Origin: Leptolyngbya sp. O-77
GTDB lineage: Bacteria > Cyanobacteriota > Cyanobacteriia > Elainellales > Elainellaceae
Length of the DNA stretch: 64,000 nucleotides
Reading direction: 5' to 3'
Assembly: GCF_001548395.1 (NCBI RefSeq)
Contig: NZ_AP017367.1
Span: 4,811,001-4,875,000, forward strand
Shown: piece by piece, positions 18,052 to 26,766 of the stretch
Position numbering within the stretch: the first letter of the stretch is position 1
Layout of the letters: each line of letters begins with the position of its first letter
The notes under the pieces: generated by a model
The model's input: only the letters and a program-made list of their open reading frames with translations
Database searches by the model: none
Told to the model about the DNA's origin: nothing
Position numbers and translations under genes: made by a program

Positions 18052-19197
18052 TTACTCAATTCCCGCCAAAATCTCTCCTTTCACCCACTCAGCGGTCGCA
18101 GGAGCCAGCAGCACGCCGTTGCGGTAGTGCCCCGTTGCCAGAATGAGGTTTGGGCAGGTATTTAGCCGCTCCAGCACAGGCGCGGGGCGGTTGGCGGGGC
18201 GGGGGCGCAGACCCGACCAGGTGTGCAGCACTTCTGCCTGGGACAATTCAGGACACAGGGCGATCGCCCCTTCCCAGACCGTTTCCAGCGCGGCGGGATT
18301 GGCGGCGATCGCCTCCAGCTTGCTAAACGAGTCTGTAGTTGAGAAATCGCTTTCGGGAAACTCGACGGTTGCGCCGATCCAGTATTCGCCCTGGCCCAGC
18401 GGCACGATATGGATGTCGTCGCCCGTAATCACGGGTTGAAACGTGCGATCGCCCATTGGTTCTCCCAGTTTCACCCGCATCGCCTGTCCCAAAACGGGGC
18501 GGATGTCGATTTTGGGGAGGGGCAGCGCGTCTAGCAGCGGCGTTGTGCCTAGCCCGGAGGCGATCACTACCCAATCGGCCAAGAGGCGATCGCCCTGCGC
18601 GGTTCGCACGCCCACGCAGCGCTGCCCCGTCGCATCGACAAATTCTAGCGATGCAACCGGACTCGAAAAATCAAACTGCACGCCGCGCTGTGCGGCCCCT
18701 GTCACCAGCGCACGGGTCAAGGCCGTCGGATCAATCTGGTAGTCCTGTGGCGAGTAGATGCCCGCTGTGACTGCATTCAGAGAAACCTGGGGACAGCGAT
18801 CGCCCACCTGGGCAGGTCTCCAAAGCTCCAGCGGCCAGCCCTGCTGCTGACGAATGCTGGACAGCGTTTCCCACTTAGACAAATCTTCTTCAAAAGACAG
18901 CAGCAAAACTCCCTGACGGTTTACGGGCACTGGCTGCTCGGTGAGCGCTTCTAGCTCTGGGAGCCACTGCTGATAACGGCGCAGGCTGGTTTGCCGCAGA
19001 TTCCAGGCGCGTCCTTTGGTCTTCTGGCTAATCACGCCCATCAACACGCCCAGCGCGGCCCCCGTCGAGGCGCGGGCCGGAGGCTGGCGATCGACGACAG
19101 TAATTGCCAGACCATTCACCTGGCTTAGCTCGTAGGCGATCGCCGCTCCCACCACGCCGCAGCCCACGATTACCACACGACCCCCGTCGGTTGGCAC
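18052..19197 (-). CDS. FAD-dependent amine/glycine oxidase (DAO family, ThiO-like)
   Basis: The 381-residue flavoprotein starts with an FAD-binding Rossmann motif VVIVGCGVVGAAIAYEL (GxGxxG at 12-17), followed by an acidic end of the second strand (VVDRQ). The C-terminal motif WSGLRPRPANRPAPVL...NLILATGHYRNGVLLAP is typical of glycine oxidase ThiO and D-amino-acid dehydrogenase-like enzymes. ThiO makes the iminoglycine used in thiazole synthesis for thiamine. No thi gene is adjacent, so that role is an inference and the substrate may be another amino acid. The start at 19197 puts the Rossmann motif at the N-terminus. The psbQ gene lies 31 bases upstream on the same strand. Confidence 0.85.
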   Translation of the reverse strand: MPTDGGRVVIVGCGVVGAAIAYELSQVNGLAITVVDRQPPARASTGAALGVLMGVISQKTKGRAWNLRQTSLRRYQQWLPELEALTEQPVPVNRQGVLLLSFEEDLSKWETLSSIRQQQGWPLELWRPAQVGDRCPQVSLNAVTAGIYSPQDYQIDPTALTRALVTGAAQRGVQFDFSSPVASLEFVDATGQRCVGVRTAQGDRLLADWVVIASGLGTTPLLDALPLPKIDIRPVLGQAMRVKLGEPMGDRTFQPVITGDDIHIVPLGQGEYWIGATVEFPESDFSTTDSFSKLEAIAANPAALETVWEGAIALCPELSQAEVLHTWSGLRPRPANRPAPVLERLNTCPNLILATGHYRNGVLLAPATAEWVKGEILAGIE

Positions 19198-19228
19198 AGG
19201 TCTACTCGTCTCTACGCACTCGGCTATA

Positions 19229-19687
19229 CTAACCGTCTTGTGTCGTCGGCATCAGATCCAAAAACACTTGGAAGTCGCGCAGGGCCTCGTTATAGTTCAG
19301 CAGCGCCTTCTGAGAATCACCCGTCTGCGTCGCCTCGTCAATTGCGATCAGGTGACCAAATACGTCCTTGGCGGCATCCAGTGCGGCGGGCTGAGCCTTC
19401 TTGGGTTCTAGCAGTCGCGCCAGACGGGTCATCTTAGCCCGCAGTTCACCCAGCGGCCCGTGAATAAAGGACTGCACATCCACCCATTCTTTCTTTTCCA
19501 CGAGCGGCGGAATTTCTTGCATCCGCACCCTCAGTGCGTCTACATCGCTTACGTATTTTTCAATTTGCGCCAGTTGTTCGGGTGAATAAAGTGGCCCTTT
19601 GGCAACGGGGGCGCTGCTACAGCCAATGGACAGGAGGGCGATCGCCACCAACACCAAACTGAGGACGCTTCGATACCACTTTTTCAT
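19229..19687 (-). CDS. psbQ: Photosystem II extrinsic protein PsbQ (CyanoQ)
   Basis: The 152-residue protein is a lipoprotein. A basic start MKKWYRS is followed by a hydrophobic stretch and the lipobox LLSIGCSS, so the cysteine would be lipidated and held on the lumenal side of the thylakoid membrane. The mature part is a four-helix bundle with segments YSPEQLAQIEKYVSDVDALR and WVDVQSFIHGPLGELRAKM that match CyanoQ. It stabilises the oxygen-evolving side of photosystem II. The ATG at 19687 is preferred over a GTG three codons upstream because it gives the usual N-terminus and length. It is upstream of the FAD oxidoreductase gene on the same strand. Confidence 0.93.
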   Translation of the reverse strand: MKKWYRSVLSLVLVAIALLSIGCSSAPVAKGPLYSPEQLAQIEKYVSDVDALRVRMQEIPPLVEKKEWVDVQSFIHGPLGELRAKMTRLARLLEPKKAQPAALDAAKDVFGHLIAIDEATQTGDSQKALLNYNEALRDFQVFLDLMPTTQDG

Positions 19688-19944
19688 AGATCTCACTCTA
19701 TTACTTACCCAATATTTGCCAACGGATTACCCCAGAATACATCAGCCAATGGCGGGATAGTCGCGGCATCCCGATAGACTGAACACTGGCTCCGGTAAAG
19801 CACTATAAACCACAAGGGGACGAGTGGGAAGGGCTTCCCAGGGCGAGAGGGCACTGAATCTGACCGGAACCCTGCGCGTTCCCAATGCATGGTTCCAAAC
19901 GGCAATCGAAAATCCAAAATCCAAAATCCAGAAATCCAAAAGTA

Positions 19945-20871
19945 ATGAACATGGGAGAGCCTTCAAAAGGGCGTGGGCTATTTGTTGGCCTAACAACCCT
20001 CGATCTGATTTACCAGGTCGAGGCAGTGCCTACCAGCAATCAGAAAGTGGTGGCCCAGGATGTGGCGATCGCCGCTGGGGGCCCCGCAACCAACGCAGCC
20101 GTGACCTTTGCCCACCTGGGCGGAGACGCTATGCTGCTCAGCAGCTTGGGACGGCACCCAATCGCAGGGCCAATTCGGGCAGACTTGGCAACCTGGGGGG
20201 TGCAGCACCTCGACCTTGACCCAGAGCGGCAGGCCTCGCCAGCGGTGTCGTCGATTTTGGTGACGGCGGCGACGGGCGATCGCGCGGTCGTGTCGCGCAA
20301 CGCGGTCGGGGCGCAGGTAGCGGGCGATCGCCTTCCAGCCGACCTGATGCAAGCCCTGAAAGAGCGCAGGTTTGACGTGGTGCTGCTCGACGGACACCAG
20401 ATGGCCGTGAGCGAGGCGATCGCCCAGCAGTCAAAAGCCCTGGGCATTCCCGTGGTGGTCGATGGCGGCAGTTGGAAACCCAGCTTTGGGGCGGTCTTGC
20501 GCCACACGGACTATGCCATTTGCTCGGCCAACTTTTTGCCGCCGGAGTGCGACTCGGCGGATGTGCTGCCCTACTTGCGATCGCTCGGCATTGCCCAAGT
20601 CGCACGAACCCACGGTTCCCAGCCCGTGGAATATCTTAATGGCGAACAAGCAGGGCAAATAGCGGTTCCCACCATTTCCCCAGTAGACACCCTAGGGGCA
20701 GGCGATATCTTTCACGGTGCGTTTTGCTACTTCATTTTGCAAACAGGATTTGAGGCGGCGATCGCCCAAGCAGCCCAAGTAGCTGCCCGCGCCTGTCAAT
20801 TCTTTGGCCCGCGCCGCTGGATGGACGCGCCACCCCACCTAGACAAATCCAGTTTGTCTAACGAGGGATGA
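19945..20871 (+). CDS. PfkB family sugar kinase
   Basis: The protein is about 308 residues when started at the ATG at 19945; a second ATG is two codons later. Signature 1 of the family appears as AAGGPATNAAVTFAHLGG near residues 43-60. Signature 2 appears as DTLGAGDIFHGAF near residue 255, with the catalytic Asp in GAGD. Such kinases phosphorylate ribose, fructose, adenosine or similar sugars; the substrate is not predictable here. The frame is open upstream of the chosen start, but it reads through an array of aatccaaaa repeats and so is unlikely to be translated. It diverges from psbQ. Confidence 0.9.
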   Translation: MNMGEPSKGRGLFVGLTTLDLIYQVEAVPTSNQKVVAQDVAIAAGGPATNAAVTFAHLGGDAMLLSSLGRHPIAGPIRADLATWGVQHLDLDPERQASPAVSSILVTAATGDRAVVSRNAVGAQVAGDRLPADLMQALKERRFDVVLLDGHQMAVSEAIAQQSKALGIPVVVDGGSWKPSFGAVLRHTDYAICSANFLPPECDSADVLPYLRSLGIAQVARTHGSQPVEYLNGEQAGQIAVPTISPVDTLGAGDIFHGAFCYFILQTGFEAAIAQAAQVAARACQFFGPRRWMDAPPHLDKSSLSNEG

Positions 20872-20893
20872 GGAGAAAAAAGCTGCCTGGAGA

Positions 20894-21115
20894 TTAGTCC
20901 ACGTTTAAGACTGGTGGTGCGGTGGGTTCTTCCCATTCCAGTTCAGCAGGCGGCGACACCCGCACCCACGAGATGCCCATCACCAGACCCAGAAAGATTC
21001 CCAGCATCAGCGTCCATATATGAGATGGGTCTAGCGAACACAGCAGGCGGCGATCGCCACTGTACACTTGAACAGACCATCCTCCATCTGTCACTTGATC
21101 TGGCAGCTTCTTCAT
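20894..21115 (-). CDS. Small single-pass membrane protein, unknown function
   Basis: The 73-residue protein begins MKKLPDQVTDGGWSVQVYSG. It has one hydrophobic span (about IWTLMLGIFLGLVMGISWV, residues 34-52) and ends with an acidic, Pro-rich tail. I do not recognise a named family; small proteins of this pattern are conserved as hypothetical in cyanobacteria. The ATG at 21115 is chosen because the extra upstream codons are Cys/Val-rich and unlike a start. It converges with the PfkB kinase gene 22 bases away. Confidence 0.6.
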   Translation of the reverse strand: MKKLPDQVTDGGWSVQVYSGDRRLLCSLDPSHIWTLMLGIFLGLVMGISWVRVSPPAELEWEEPTAPPVLNVD

Positions 21116-21340
21116 CGCAGTTACCTCTAGCAAAAGAGTGGCAAAAGAGCAGTGGCAGACGCAGACAGCACCGATCGCCATCGCGTCTATTTCCTAGACT
21201 AGATATAAATTCAATTCATGAAAAGAGGTTTTATATATAGCCTTGCTTTATGCCTGATAACGCCTGCTTAAGCTTTAGTTCAGAATTGGGCAAACTCGTG
21301 CCCTATAATTGACGAGCCGTTCTATGCTGATGCCGTAGCG

Positions 21341-21392
21341 GCTTGCAGTAGCGATTTGCAGTAGCGGCTTGCAGTAGCGGCTTGCAGTAGCG
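21341..21392. repeat. Tandem 13-bp repeat, four units
   Basis: The unit gcttgcagtagcg occurs four times in direct succession; unit 2 begins at instead of gc. It lies just upstream of the cysQ-like start codon at 21437, so it occupies the promoter or leader. Confidence 0.92.
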
Positions 21393-21436
21393 GCAAAGAC
21401 GCTCGCCCATGCCCAAAAAACGCGAAAGGAGACGTT

Positions 21437-22348
21437 GTGATCCAGGCAAACCCTGCGGAATTGAGAGATAGCCATCCCTTGGAAGACCTATTGGCGATCG
21501 CCCGTGCGTTGGGCTGGGGTGCGGCAAAAATTCTGCGGGCCTATTATCGGGGGGAACCGTTTCAGGATGGCACGGCCCGCAATCTCGATATCCAGAACGA
21601 AAAAGACGGCCCGGTGACCGCAGCCGATCTGGCAGTGAACAGCTTCGTACTCGGCAGACTACATGATTTGCTGGGGGGTGAGCAGTTTGGCTATCTCAGC
21701 GAAGAAACCTACAAATCTCAAGCCTCCGCCGCGCCTTTCCCCCAAGACTGGGTGTGGATTCTCGATCCGCTCGACGGCACGCGAGATTTCATTGACAAAA
21801 CGGGGGAATATGCCTTTCACCTGGCGCTGGCTTATCGCGGTCGCCCGGTGCTATCGGTGGTCACCTGCCCAGAGCTAGAGCGGCAGTATTTTGCTACCCT
21901 CGGTGGCGGGGCATTTGTGGAAACGCCCGATGGAAAGGTGGAGCGGTTGCAGGTGTCGGCGTGCGATCGCCCTGCCGATCTGGTCGTGGTGGTCAGCCGC
22001 ACCCACCGCGACGGACGGCTGAATGCCCTGCTGCAAAAGCTGCCCTGCCAAAACCAGCTCTCCGTTGGCAGCGTGGGTGGCAAAGTCGCCGCCCTGGTCG
22101 ATCGTCGGGCCGACCTCTACATCTCGCTCTCCGGCAAGTCTGCCCCCAAGGATTGGGACATGGCCGCCCCCGAACTCATCCTCACCGAGGCTGGCGGCAA
22201 ATTTACCCACTTTAACGGCGAACCCTTGCGGTATAACACGGGCGATGTCAACCAGTGGGGCGGGCTGATGGCCTCCAACGGTTGCTGCCACGAAGCCCTC
22301 TGCGCCGAAGCCACTCGCATCCTGGCGGAAATCGACGGTCTTTCCTGA
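21437..22348 (+). CDS. cysQ: 3'(2'),5'-bisphosphate nucleotidase / inositol monophosphatase family
   Basis: The 303-residue enzyme belongs to the metal-dependent inositol phosphatase superfamily. Metal-binding motifs are DGPVTAADLAVN (52-63), SEE (94-96 region), WILDPLDGTRDFI (the DPxDGT signature, near 115-127) and KDWDMAAPELIL near 238. The pattern matches CysQ, which removes the 3' phosphate of PAP/PAPS during sulfate assimilation; inositol-1-phosphate is an alternative substrate. A GAAAGGAG ribosome site sits ahead of the GTG start. The gene is single. Confidence 0.87.
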   Translation: MIQANPAELRDSHPLEDLLAIARALGWGAAKILRAYYRGEPFQDGTARNLDIQNEKDGPVTAADLAVNSFVLGRLHDLLGGEQFGYLSEETYKSQASAAPFPQDWVWILDPLDGTRDFIDKTGEYAFHLALAYRGRPVLSVVTCPELERQYFATLGGGAFVETPDGKVERLQVSACDRPADLVVVVSRTHRDGRLNALLQKLPCQNQLSVGSVGGKVAALVDRRADLYISLSGKSAPKDWDMAAPELILTEAGGKFTHFNGEPLRYNTGDVNQWGGLMASNGCCHEALCAEATRILAEIDGLS

Positions 22349-22561
22349 CCCCCAAGCGCTGCGCCCAGCTCCGCTGCTACGCAGAATCTTCACAGTCCTG
22401 ACACCTGCCATTACAGAAGCTTTGCCCCCGATCTCCTGGTTTCGCCAGATGATCGAGCTATAGGGGCGGAACCTGGGTTTACTAAGGCTAGGGAAACCGT
22501 TCCTGTCATAAGGATCTGGTCAGAGTTTAGCAACAAAGGTTCACTAGCAGAGGTTCACTAC

Positions 22562-22768
22562 ATGGTTTGGGCGCTTCCTGGTCGCGCCAGCGTCTCCACG
22601 CAAGCGCTGGTCGATCGAATTTTGTCTTCAGGGCAAATGACCCGCAAAGAGCATCTTCAACTTGCTGCCACAATCCTGTCAGATCGGCGGTTAACCCAGG
22701 CGGAACGCTATCACATTAGCCGCGTATTTGATGAGTTGCAGGCGGGCCGCGTCACGCTGGTGGATTAG
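22562..22768 (+). CDS. Small conserved cyanobacterial protein, unknown function
   Basis: The 68-residue protein reads MVWALPGRASVSTQALVDRI and continues as a helical segment with MTRKEHLQLAATILSDRRL and TQAERYHISRVFDELQAGRV. It has no membrane segment or cysteine. The pattern of helices and its small size resemble uncharacterised cyanobacterial proteins. The start ATG is the first in frame. It stands alone between cysQ and the glycosyltransferases. Confidence 0.65.
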   Translation: MVWALPGRASVSTQALVDRILSSGQMTRKEHLQLAATILSDRRLTQAERYHISRVFDELQAGRVTLVD

Positions 22769-22971
22769 GTTGAACTGAGTGGAGAGTGGGCGAGGGCTGA
22801 ATTGGGCGATTGATTGGGCGATCGCCCAGCGCGATTCACCCCAGTGTTCAGCACTGACGTAATTGGATTGGCAGCAGTCTCACGTAGCACGTCTGCTAAG
22901 CTCTGGGTGTAGGTTTATCGTCTCCGTCATTTCGAGGGTTTGGAGCCGTGCCCCACGCATCATCTGTTCCT

Positions 22972-24111
22972 ATGCCACACGTTACCCTCATCGTGACGCA
23001 GCGAGAGCGATTCAGCCTCAGCCAGGTGTCGCTAGAGAGCCTGCTGGCCAGCTATAGTGATTACCCGTTTCGACTGATTTATGTAGACGGCAACTCGCCC
23101 CCGCCCGTGCGCTGCTATCTGGAGCGTCAGGCTGCGACCTACCCCTGGATGACGCTGATTCGTCGGGAGCGCTATCTGCGGTCAAACGAGGCGCGAAACC
23201 TGGCGCTGCCGCAGGTGCAGGGTGCAGATCAAGATACAGATTACGTGGTGTTTTTGGATAACGACGTGGTGGTGCGGCCAGGATGGTTGCGATCGCTCGT
23301 TTTGGCGGCCGAAGCGGAACAGGCCGCTGTTGCTGCGCCGTTGATTTTGCAGGGCGACCCCAGTGCCGAGGCGCTAGAGGTTCACGTCGCGGGTATTGCC
23401 ACCCGCTTTCATGCCTGTCGGTGGGGCAAGCGCTGGTTTGAGCAAAAGCAACTCATGGCTGGCGTGCCCCTCTCTCAGGCAGAGCCTAACCTGCGAAGAC
23501 AAGAGATGGACTCCGCCGAGTTTCACTGTCTGATGGTGCGGTGGGATGTCTTGAAACGGGTACAACTTGACGACCAGTTCGACAGCCTCGCCAGCCATAC
23601 AGATTTGTCGTTTCAGGTGGCGGCGCTCGGTGGCAAGCACATCCTGGAACCGTCTGCCCGCGTCATTTTTCTGAATCCGGAACTGGTGCCCCAGTTTGAC
23701 AAAACGGATCTACCGTTTTATCGATTCAAGTGGAGCGAGGGCTACACCGCGCGAAATTTTGCCCATGCGGTGCGGAAGTGGGGACTGGCGGCGGATGATC
23801 CCAGCATTTGGTCGATCTGGCGATGGGTGATCAAAAATCGGCAAATTCCAGCGCGGCTGTCGGTGCAGGAGGGGAGTTTGGAAGAGCAGTTGTTGACGCT
23901 GTGTGGCGATCGCCGCTGTCCTGGCTGGCTGCGAATGGCGATCGAGGGCTGGGTGCTGCGGGCGAACTTCCCGTCAGAGGGCTTATCAGCCGCCAAGCCA
24001 GACGCGAGCGTGTCGCGAACAGATCAAACGGGTCAAACTCAAACGGGTCAAACTCAAACGGGTCAGACTCAAACGGGGCAAACCCAAACTTACCAAACTT
24101 ATCAAACTTAA
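22972..24111 (+). CDS. Family 2 glycosyltransferase with a Q/T/G-repeat tail
   Basis: The protein of about 379 residues begins MPHVTLIVTQRERFSLSQVS. The GT-A fold is shown by LIYVDGNSPPP, a metal-binding acidic motif in VVFLDNDVVVRPGW (about residues 95-108) and a later WDVLKRVQLDDQF acceptor region. It would transfer a sugar from a nucleotide sugar to a cell-surface or glycolipid acceptor. The last 30 residues are a low-complexity repeat of QTGQT units encoded by a 15-bp tandem repeat, which is not part of the fold. A GTG eight codons upstream is an alternative start. The next gene, also GT2, follows after 75 bases. Confidence 0.85.
   Translation: MPHVTLIVTQRERFSLSQVSLESLLASYSDYPFRLIYVDGNSPPPVRCYLERQAATYPWMTLIRRERYLRSNEARNLALPQVQGADQDTDYVVFLDNDVVVRPGWLRSLVLAAEAEQAAVAAPLILQGDPSAEALEVHVAGIATRFHACRWGKRWFEQKQLMAGVPLSQAEPNLRRQEMDSAEFHCLMVRWDVLKRVQLDDQFDSLASHTDLSFQVAALGGKHILEPSARVIFLNPELVPQFDKTDLPFYRFKWSEGYTARNFAHAVRKWGLAADDPSIWSIWRWVIKNRQIPARLSVQEGSLEEQLLTLCGDRRCPGWLRMAIEGWVLRANFPSEGLSAAKPDASVSRTDQTGQTQTGQTQTGQTQTGQTQTYQTYQT
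24017..24111 (+). repeat. 15-bp tandem repeat inside the glycosyltransferase 3' end
   Basis: Units close to caaacgggtcaaact repeat about four times and decay into caaactta units that run up to the stop codon. They encode the QTGQT tail. The repeat probably arose by slippage and has moved the reading-frame end. Confidence 0.85.
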
Positions 24112-24186
24112 ACTTGCCAAACTTGTCTAGACAACCATTCCAGGGTCAACGGTTCAACTCGGTAGGTTATCTTATTTTCCTTGCTC

Positions 24187-25197
24187 ATGCCTCCGCTGGT
24201 TTCGGTCGTCGTCACTGCCTTTGACCAGGCGCGGTTTCTGGAAGATGCCGTGAACAGCGTGCTGTGGCAGGATTATGAGAATATCGAGTGCTGGATTATC
24301 AACGACGGCTCGACTGATGATACAGAGGCGATCGCCCAAGGGCTGATGCAGCAAGATGGGCGAGTTCATTACCAGTCGCAGCCCAACGGCGGCGTGTCGG
24401 CGGCTCGCAATCTGGGGGCGCAGTGTGCCCGTGGGGAGTGGGTGCAGTTTTTGGATGGCGACGACTGGATTGCGCCGGATAAGCTATCACGCCAGCTTGC
24501 GGCGGTGGCCGGGAGTAACCCCGAGCGGCTGGTCATTTACTCCGACTATGAGCGGGTGGAGCGATCGGGACTGCGCCAGCGCTGTGAAATTGGCTCACAG
24601 CCTCCAGAAGCCCTAGCGCGGCGATTGCTGATTTGCCCCGATCGCCTGGCCGACACCCCCTTTCCGCTGCTGCAACAGGCCATGCTGCTGCATCGGTCGG
24701 TGCTGGCTCAGTTCTCGTTTGACGACACCCTGCGAGCCTGTGAGGATCGCGCCTTTGGGCTGACGCTGCTGCGGGGCGGAGCGCGGTTGGTGTACGTGCC
24801 GATGGTGGCGGCGTTTTATCGACAGCATGGCGCAAACCTGACGCAAAACGCCAGGATACTGAGGCAGTCCTACGCAGCGCTATTTCGCTGGGTGGGCGAT
24901 CGCCATCCCGATCTACTCCCCCATTGCCAGCAGAGCCTTCATTTCTTACTCGATGCAACCCTGGAGGCGGCAGAATATGACCTGTTTCAGGCGATCGCCC
25001 CGCTGGTGCAGTTTTCAAGTCAGGCAGCCCTGATTGAGGAACCGCTGCGGCTATTGGGCGGTATGCTGCCAGTCCGCTCCCATCAGGACTTGCGGCTGGC
25101 CGTAGCGCTGCGCCGACTGCTGCCCGCCCGCTGGCTCTATCCCCACCAGCGCGGCCCCAGGCTGCGATCGCTCCTACAGCATTTTCTTGCCTCGTGA
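24187..25197 (+). CDS. Family 2 glycosyltransferase
   Basis: The protein of about 336 residues starts MPPLVSVVVTAFDQARFLED, the standard GT2 beginning. WIINDGSTDDTEAIAQG (about 36-52) and VQFLDGDDWIAPDKL (DxD motif, about 86-100) bind the nucleotide sugar. CEDRAFGLTLLRGGARLVYV is the usual ED catalytic-base segment. It probably adds sugars to a polysaccharide or glycolipid. The ATG at 24187 is chosen over a TTG two codons earlier. The last codons and stop lie inside a repeated ~97-bp element (25174-25270), so the native C-terminus may have been altered by insertion. Confidence 0.9.
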   Translation: MPPLVSVVVTAFDQARFLEDAVNSVLWQDYENIECWIINDGSTDDTEAIAQGLMQQDGRVHYQSQPNGGVSAARNLGAQCARGEWVQFLDGDDWIAPDKLSRQLAAVAGSNPERLVIYSDYERVERSGLRQRCEIGSQPPEALARRLLICPDRLADTPFPLLQQAMLLHRSVLAQFSFDDTLRACEDRAFGLTLLRGGARLVYVPMVAAFYRQHGANLTQNARILRQSYAALFRWVGDRHPDLLPHCQQSLHFLLDATLEAAEYDLFQAIAPLVQFSSQAALIEEPLRLLGGMLPVRSHQDLRLAVALRRLLPARWLYPHQRGPRLRSLLQHFLAS

Positions 25198-25270
25198 GGC
25201 ACATGCTGTCCTCACGAGGCAAGGGCTTATTGACCATCCGTGTGCCTCACTAGCTTCAAAAACGCTGTAG
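25174..25270. mobile_element. ~97-bp palindromic repeat element, copy 1 (MITE-like)
   Basis: The ends are ctacagcatttt and aaaaacgctgtag, which form imperfect terminal inverted repeats (CTACAGC[A/G]TTTT). Inside is an 11-bp inverted pair, gcctcgtgagg/cctcacgaggc. A second copy lies at 32636-32731 with more than 90% identity by eye. The small size, inverted ends and dispersed copies suit a miniature inverted-repeat element. It overlaps the end of the upstream glycosyltransferase gene. No transposase is nearby. Confidence 0.8.
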
Positions 25271-25310
25271 CACGGTTTGGGAAGTGACGGAATGCTGGAA
25301 GGTCGCTCCA

Positions 25311-26543
25311 TCAGCCCACGATTCCCCGCTTTCCCACACCCTCTTTGTCCCTCAGCTTTAGCCACAGCACCGCACCCAGCGTCACCAGCAGCAGCGGCAG
25401 TGCAGCATAATTCACCACAGTCCAGCCAAAGTCATTGAGCAGGTGCCCTGACAGAAACGTAAAGCCTGCCACCGCGCCAAACATCAGGAAATCGTGGGCG
25501 GCTTGCGTTTTTGCTTTTTCGGCGGGCGTGTAGGTTTCGGTGAGCAGCGTGGTGGAGCCGACAAACATGAAATTCCAGCCCAGCCCCAACACCGTGAGCG
25601 CAATTAGGAAATGGAGGAGCGTCACGCCGGAGAGGGCGATCGCCACGCTAGCGAGATTCAGCACGACTCCTGCAAGGATAATATTGAGAACGCCAAATCT
25701 CGCAATCAGGAATCCGGTGAAGAACGACGGTGCGAACATGCCCAGGACGTGCCACTGAATAACGGAGGCCGCTGAATGGAACGGATGATTCATTCCCGTC
25801 ATGGCAAGCGGTGTGGCGGTCATTAGCAGCGCCATCACGCCATAGCCGACGCTGCTGCCCAGGGCTGCAACGATAAACACAGGCTGTCGCAAAATCTGTG
25901 AAAGGCTTCTGTCTTCAGGCTTTGAGGGCGATCGCCCTGCTGCTGCAATGCCCTTTTGCATTACAGAACGCTGCACGACAGGCAGCCGGATGCCGATCAG
26001 CAGCAGCAAAATCAAGACTTGCAGACCCACGATCGACAGCAGCGATCCGGCGAATTCTGCCTGGGCGATTGCATCTTTTGCTAGGCTGGCCAGGTTGGGC
26101 CCTAGCAGCGCTGCAACCACGCCGCCTGCCACCACCAGCGAAATCGCCTGCGCCCGAAACGACTCGCTAGCGGCCTCTGCCGCCGCAAATCGATAGAACC
26201 CCGAAAACCCGCTAAACACGCCCATCAAGACGGTTCCCGCACAAAACAGCGGAAAGCTCTGGATCAGCACTGCCGACACCGCCAACCCAATCCCGACGAT
26301 GCCAATTAGCGTGCCAGTTGCAAAACCAAACCGCCTGCCCCGCCGCTGCATCAGCATCGACGCTGGAATCGTCGCCAGCATCACTGCAAACTGCATGATT
26401 GCCAGTGGCAAGGTTGCCAGCGATGCGTCGGACACCAGTGCCTTACCTACCAGTGCCGCCACGGTAAACAGCACCGTCATGCTGGTCATGGCGAGAGCTT
26501 GACACAATGCCAGCAAAGCTACATTCTGCGTTTCGCGATTCAT
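25311..26543 (-). CDS. Major facilitator superfamily transporter
   Basis: The 410-residue integral membrane protein begins MNRETQNVALLALCQALAMT and has about twelve hydrophobic spans. The cytoplasmic loop motif MLMQRRGRRFGFATG between spans 2 and 3 is the MFS A-motif (G/D-RRGRR type). A later loop, FLIARFGVLNIILAG, echoes it in the second half. The charged mid-loop (near RSPSKPEDRSLSQIL) divides two six-helix bundles. It probably exports or imports a small solute; the substrate is unknown. The start at 26543 is chosen because the 39 codons upstream are not hydrophobic and not conserved in type. It stands alone. Confidence 0.88.
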   Translation of the reverse strand: MNRETQNVALLALCQALAMTSMTVLFTVAALVGKALVSDASLATLPLAIMQFAVMLATIPASMLMQRRGRRFGFATGTLIGIVGIGLAVSAVLIQSFPLFCAGTVLMGVFSGFSGFYRFAAAEAASESFRAQAISLVVAGGVVAALLGPNLASLAKDAIAQAEFAGSLLSIVGLQVLILLLLIGIRLPVVQRSVMQKGIAAAGRSPSKPEDRSLSQILRQPVFIVAALGSSVGYGVMALLMTATPLAMTGMNHPFHSAASVIQWHVLGMFAPSFFTGFLIARFGVLNIILAGVVLNLASVAIALSGVTLLHFLIALTVLGLGWNFMFVGSTTLLTETYTPAEKAKTQAAHDFLMFGAVAGFTFLSGHLLNDFGWTVVNYAALPLLLVTLGAVLWLKLRDKEGVGKRGIVG

Positions 26544-26766
26544 AGTTCGCAGTTCATGGATGGATAGCAACTTGAGATGCTGCATTCTCAGCTTCATGCT
26601 CGGGCGGCAACTTCCCCCGATTGGGCTAGCCTTGGGCAAATTGGGTGTGCGTATGTGCAAGCATTGCGGAAACTTGAAAACATTGTGTACAGCGAGTTTT
26701 CAGCCTTGTCCAATGTGCTAAATTCCTCAGCGAAAGGGATCTCATACATCCGAGGAGCTGAACGGT

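Noticed and set aside
19885..19944. Upstream 20 codons of the PfkB kinase (MHGSKRQSKIQNPKSRNPKV)
   Set aside because: They are translated aatccaaa-type repeats; the ATG at 19945 leads into the kinase fold.
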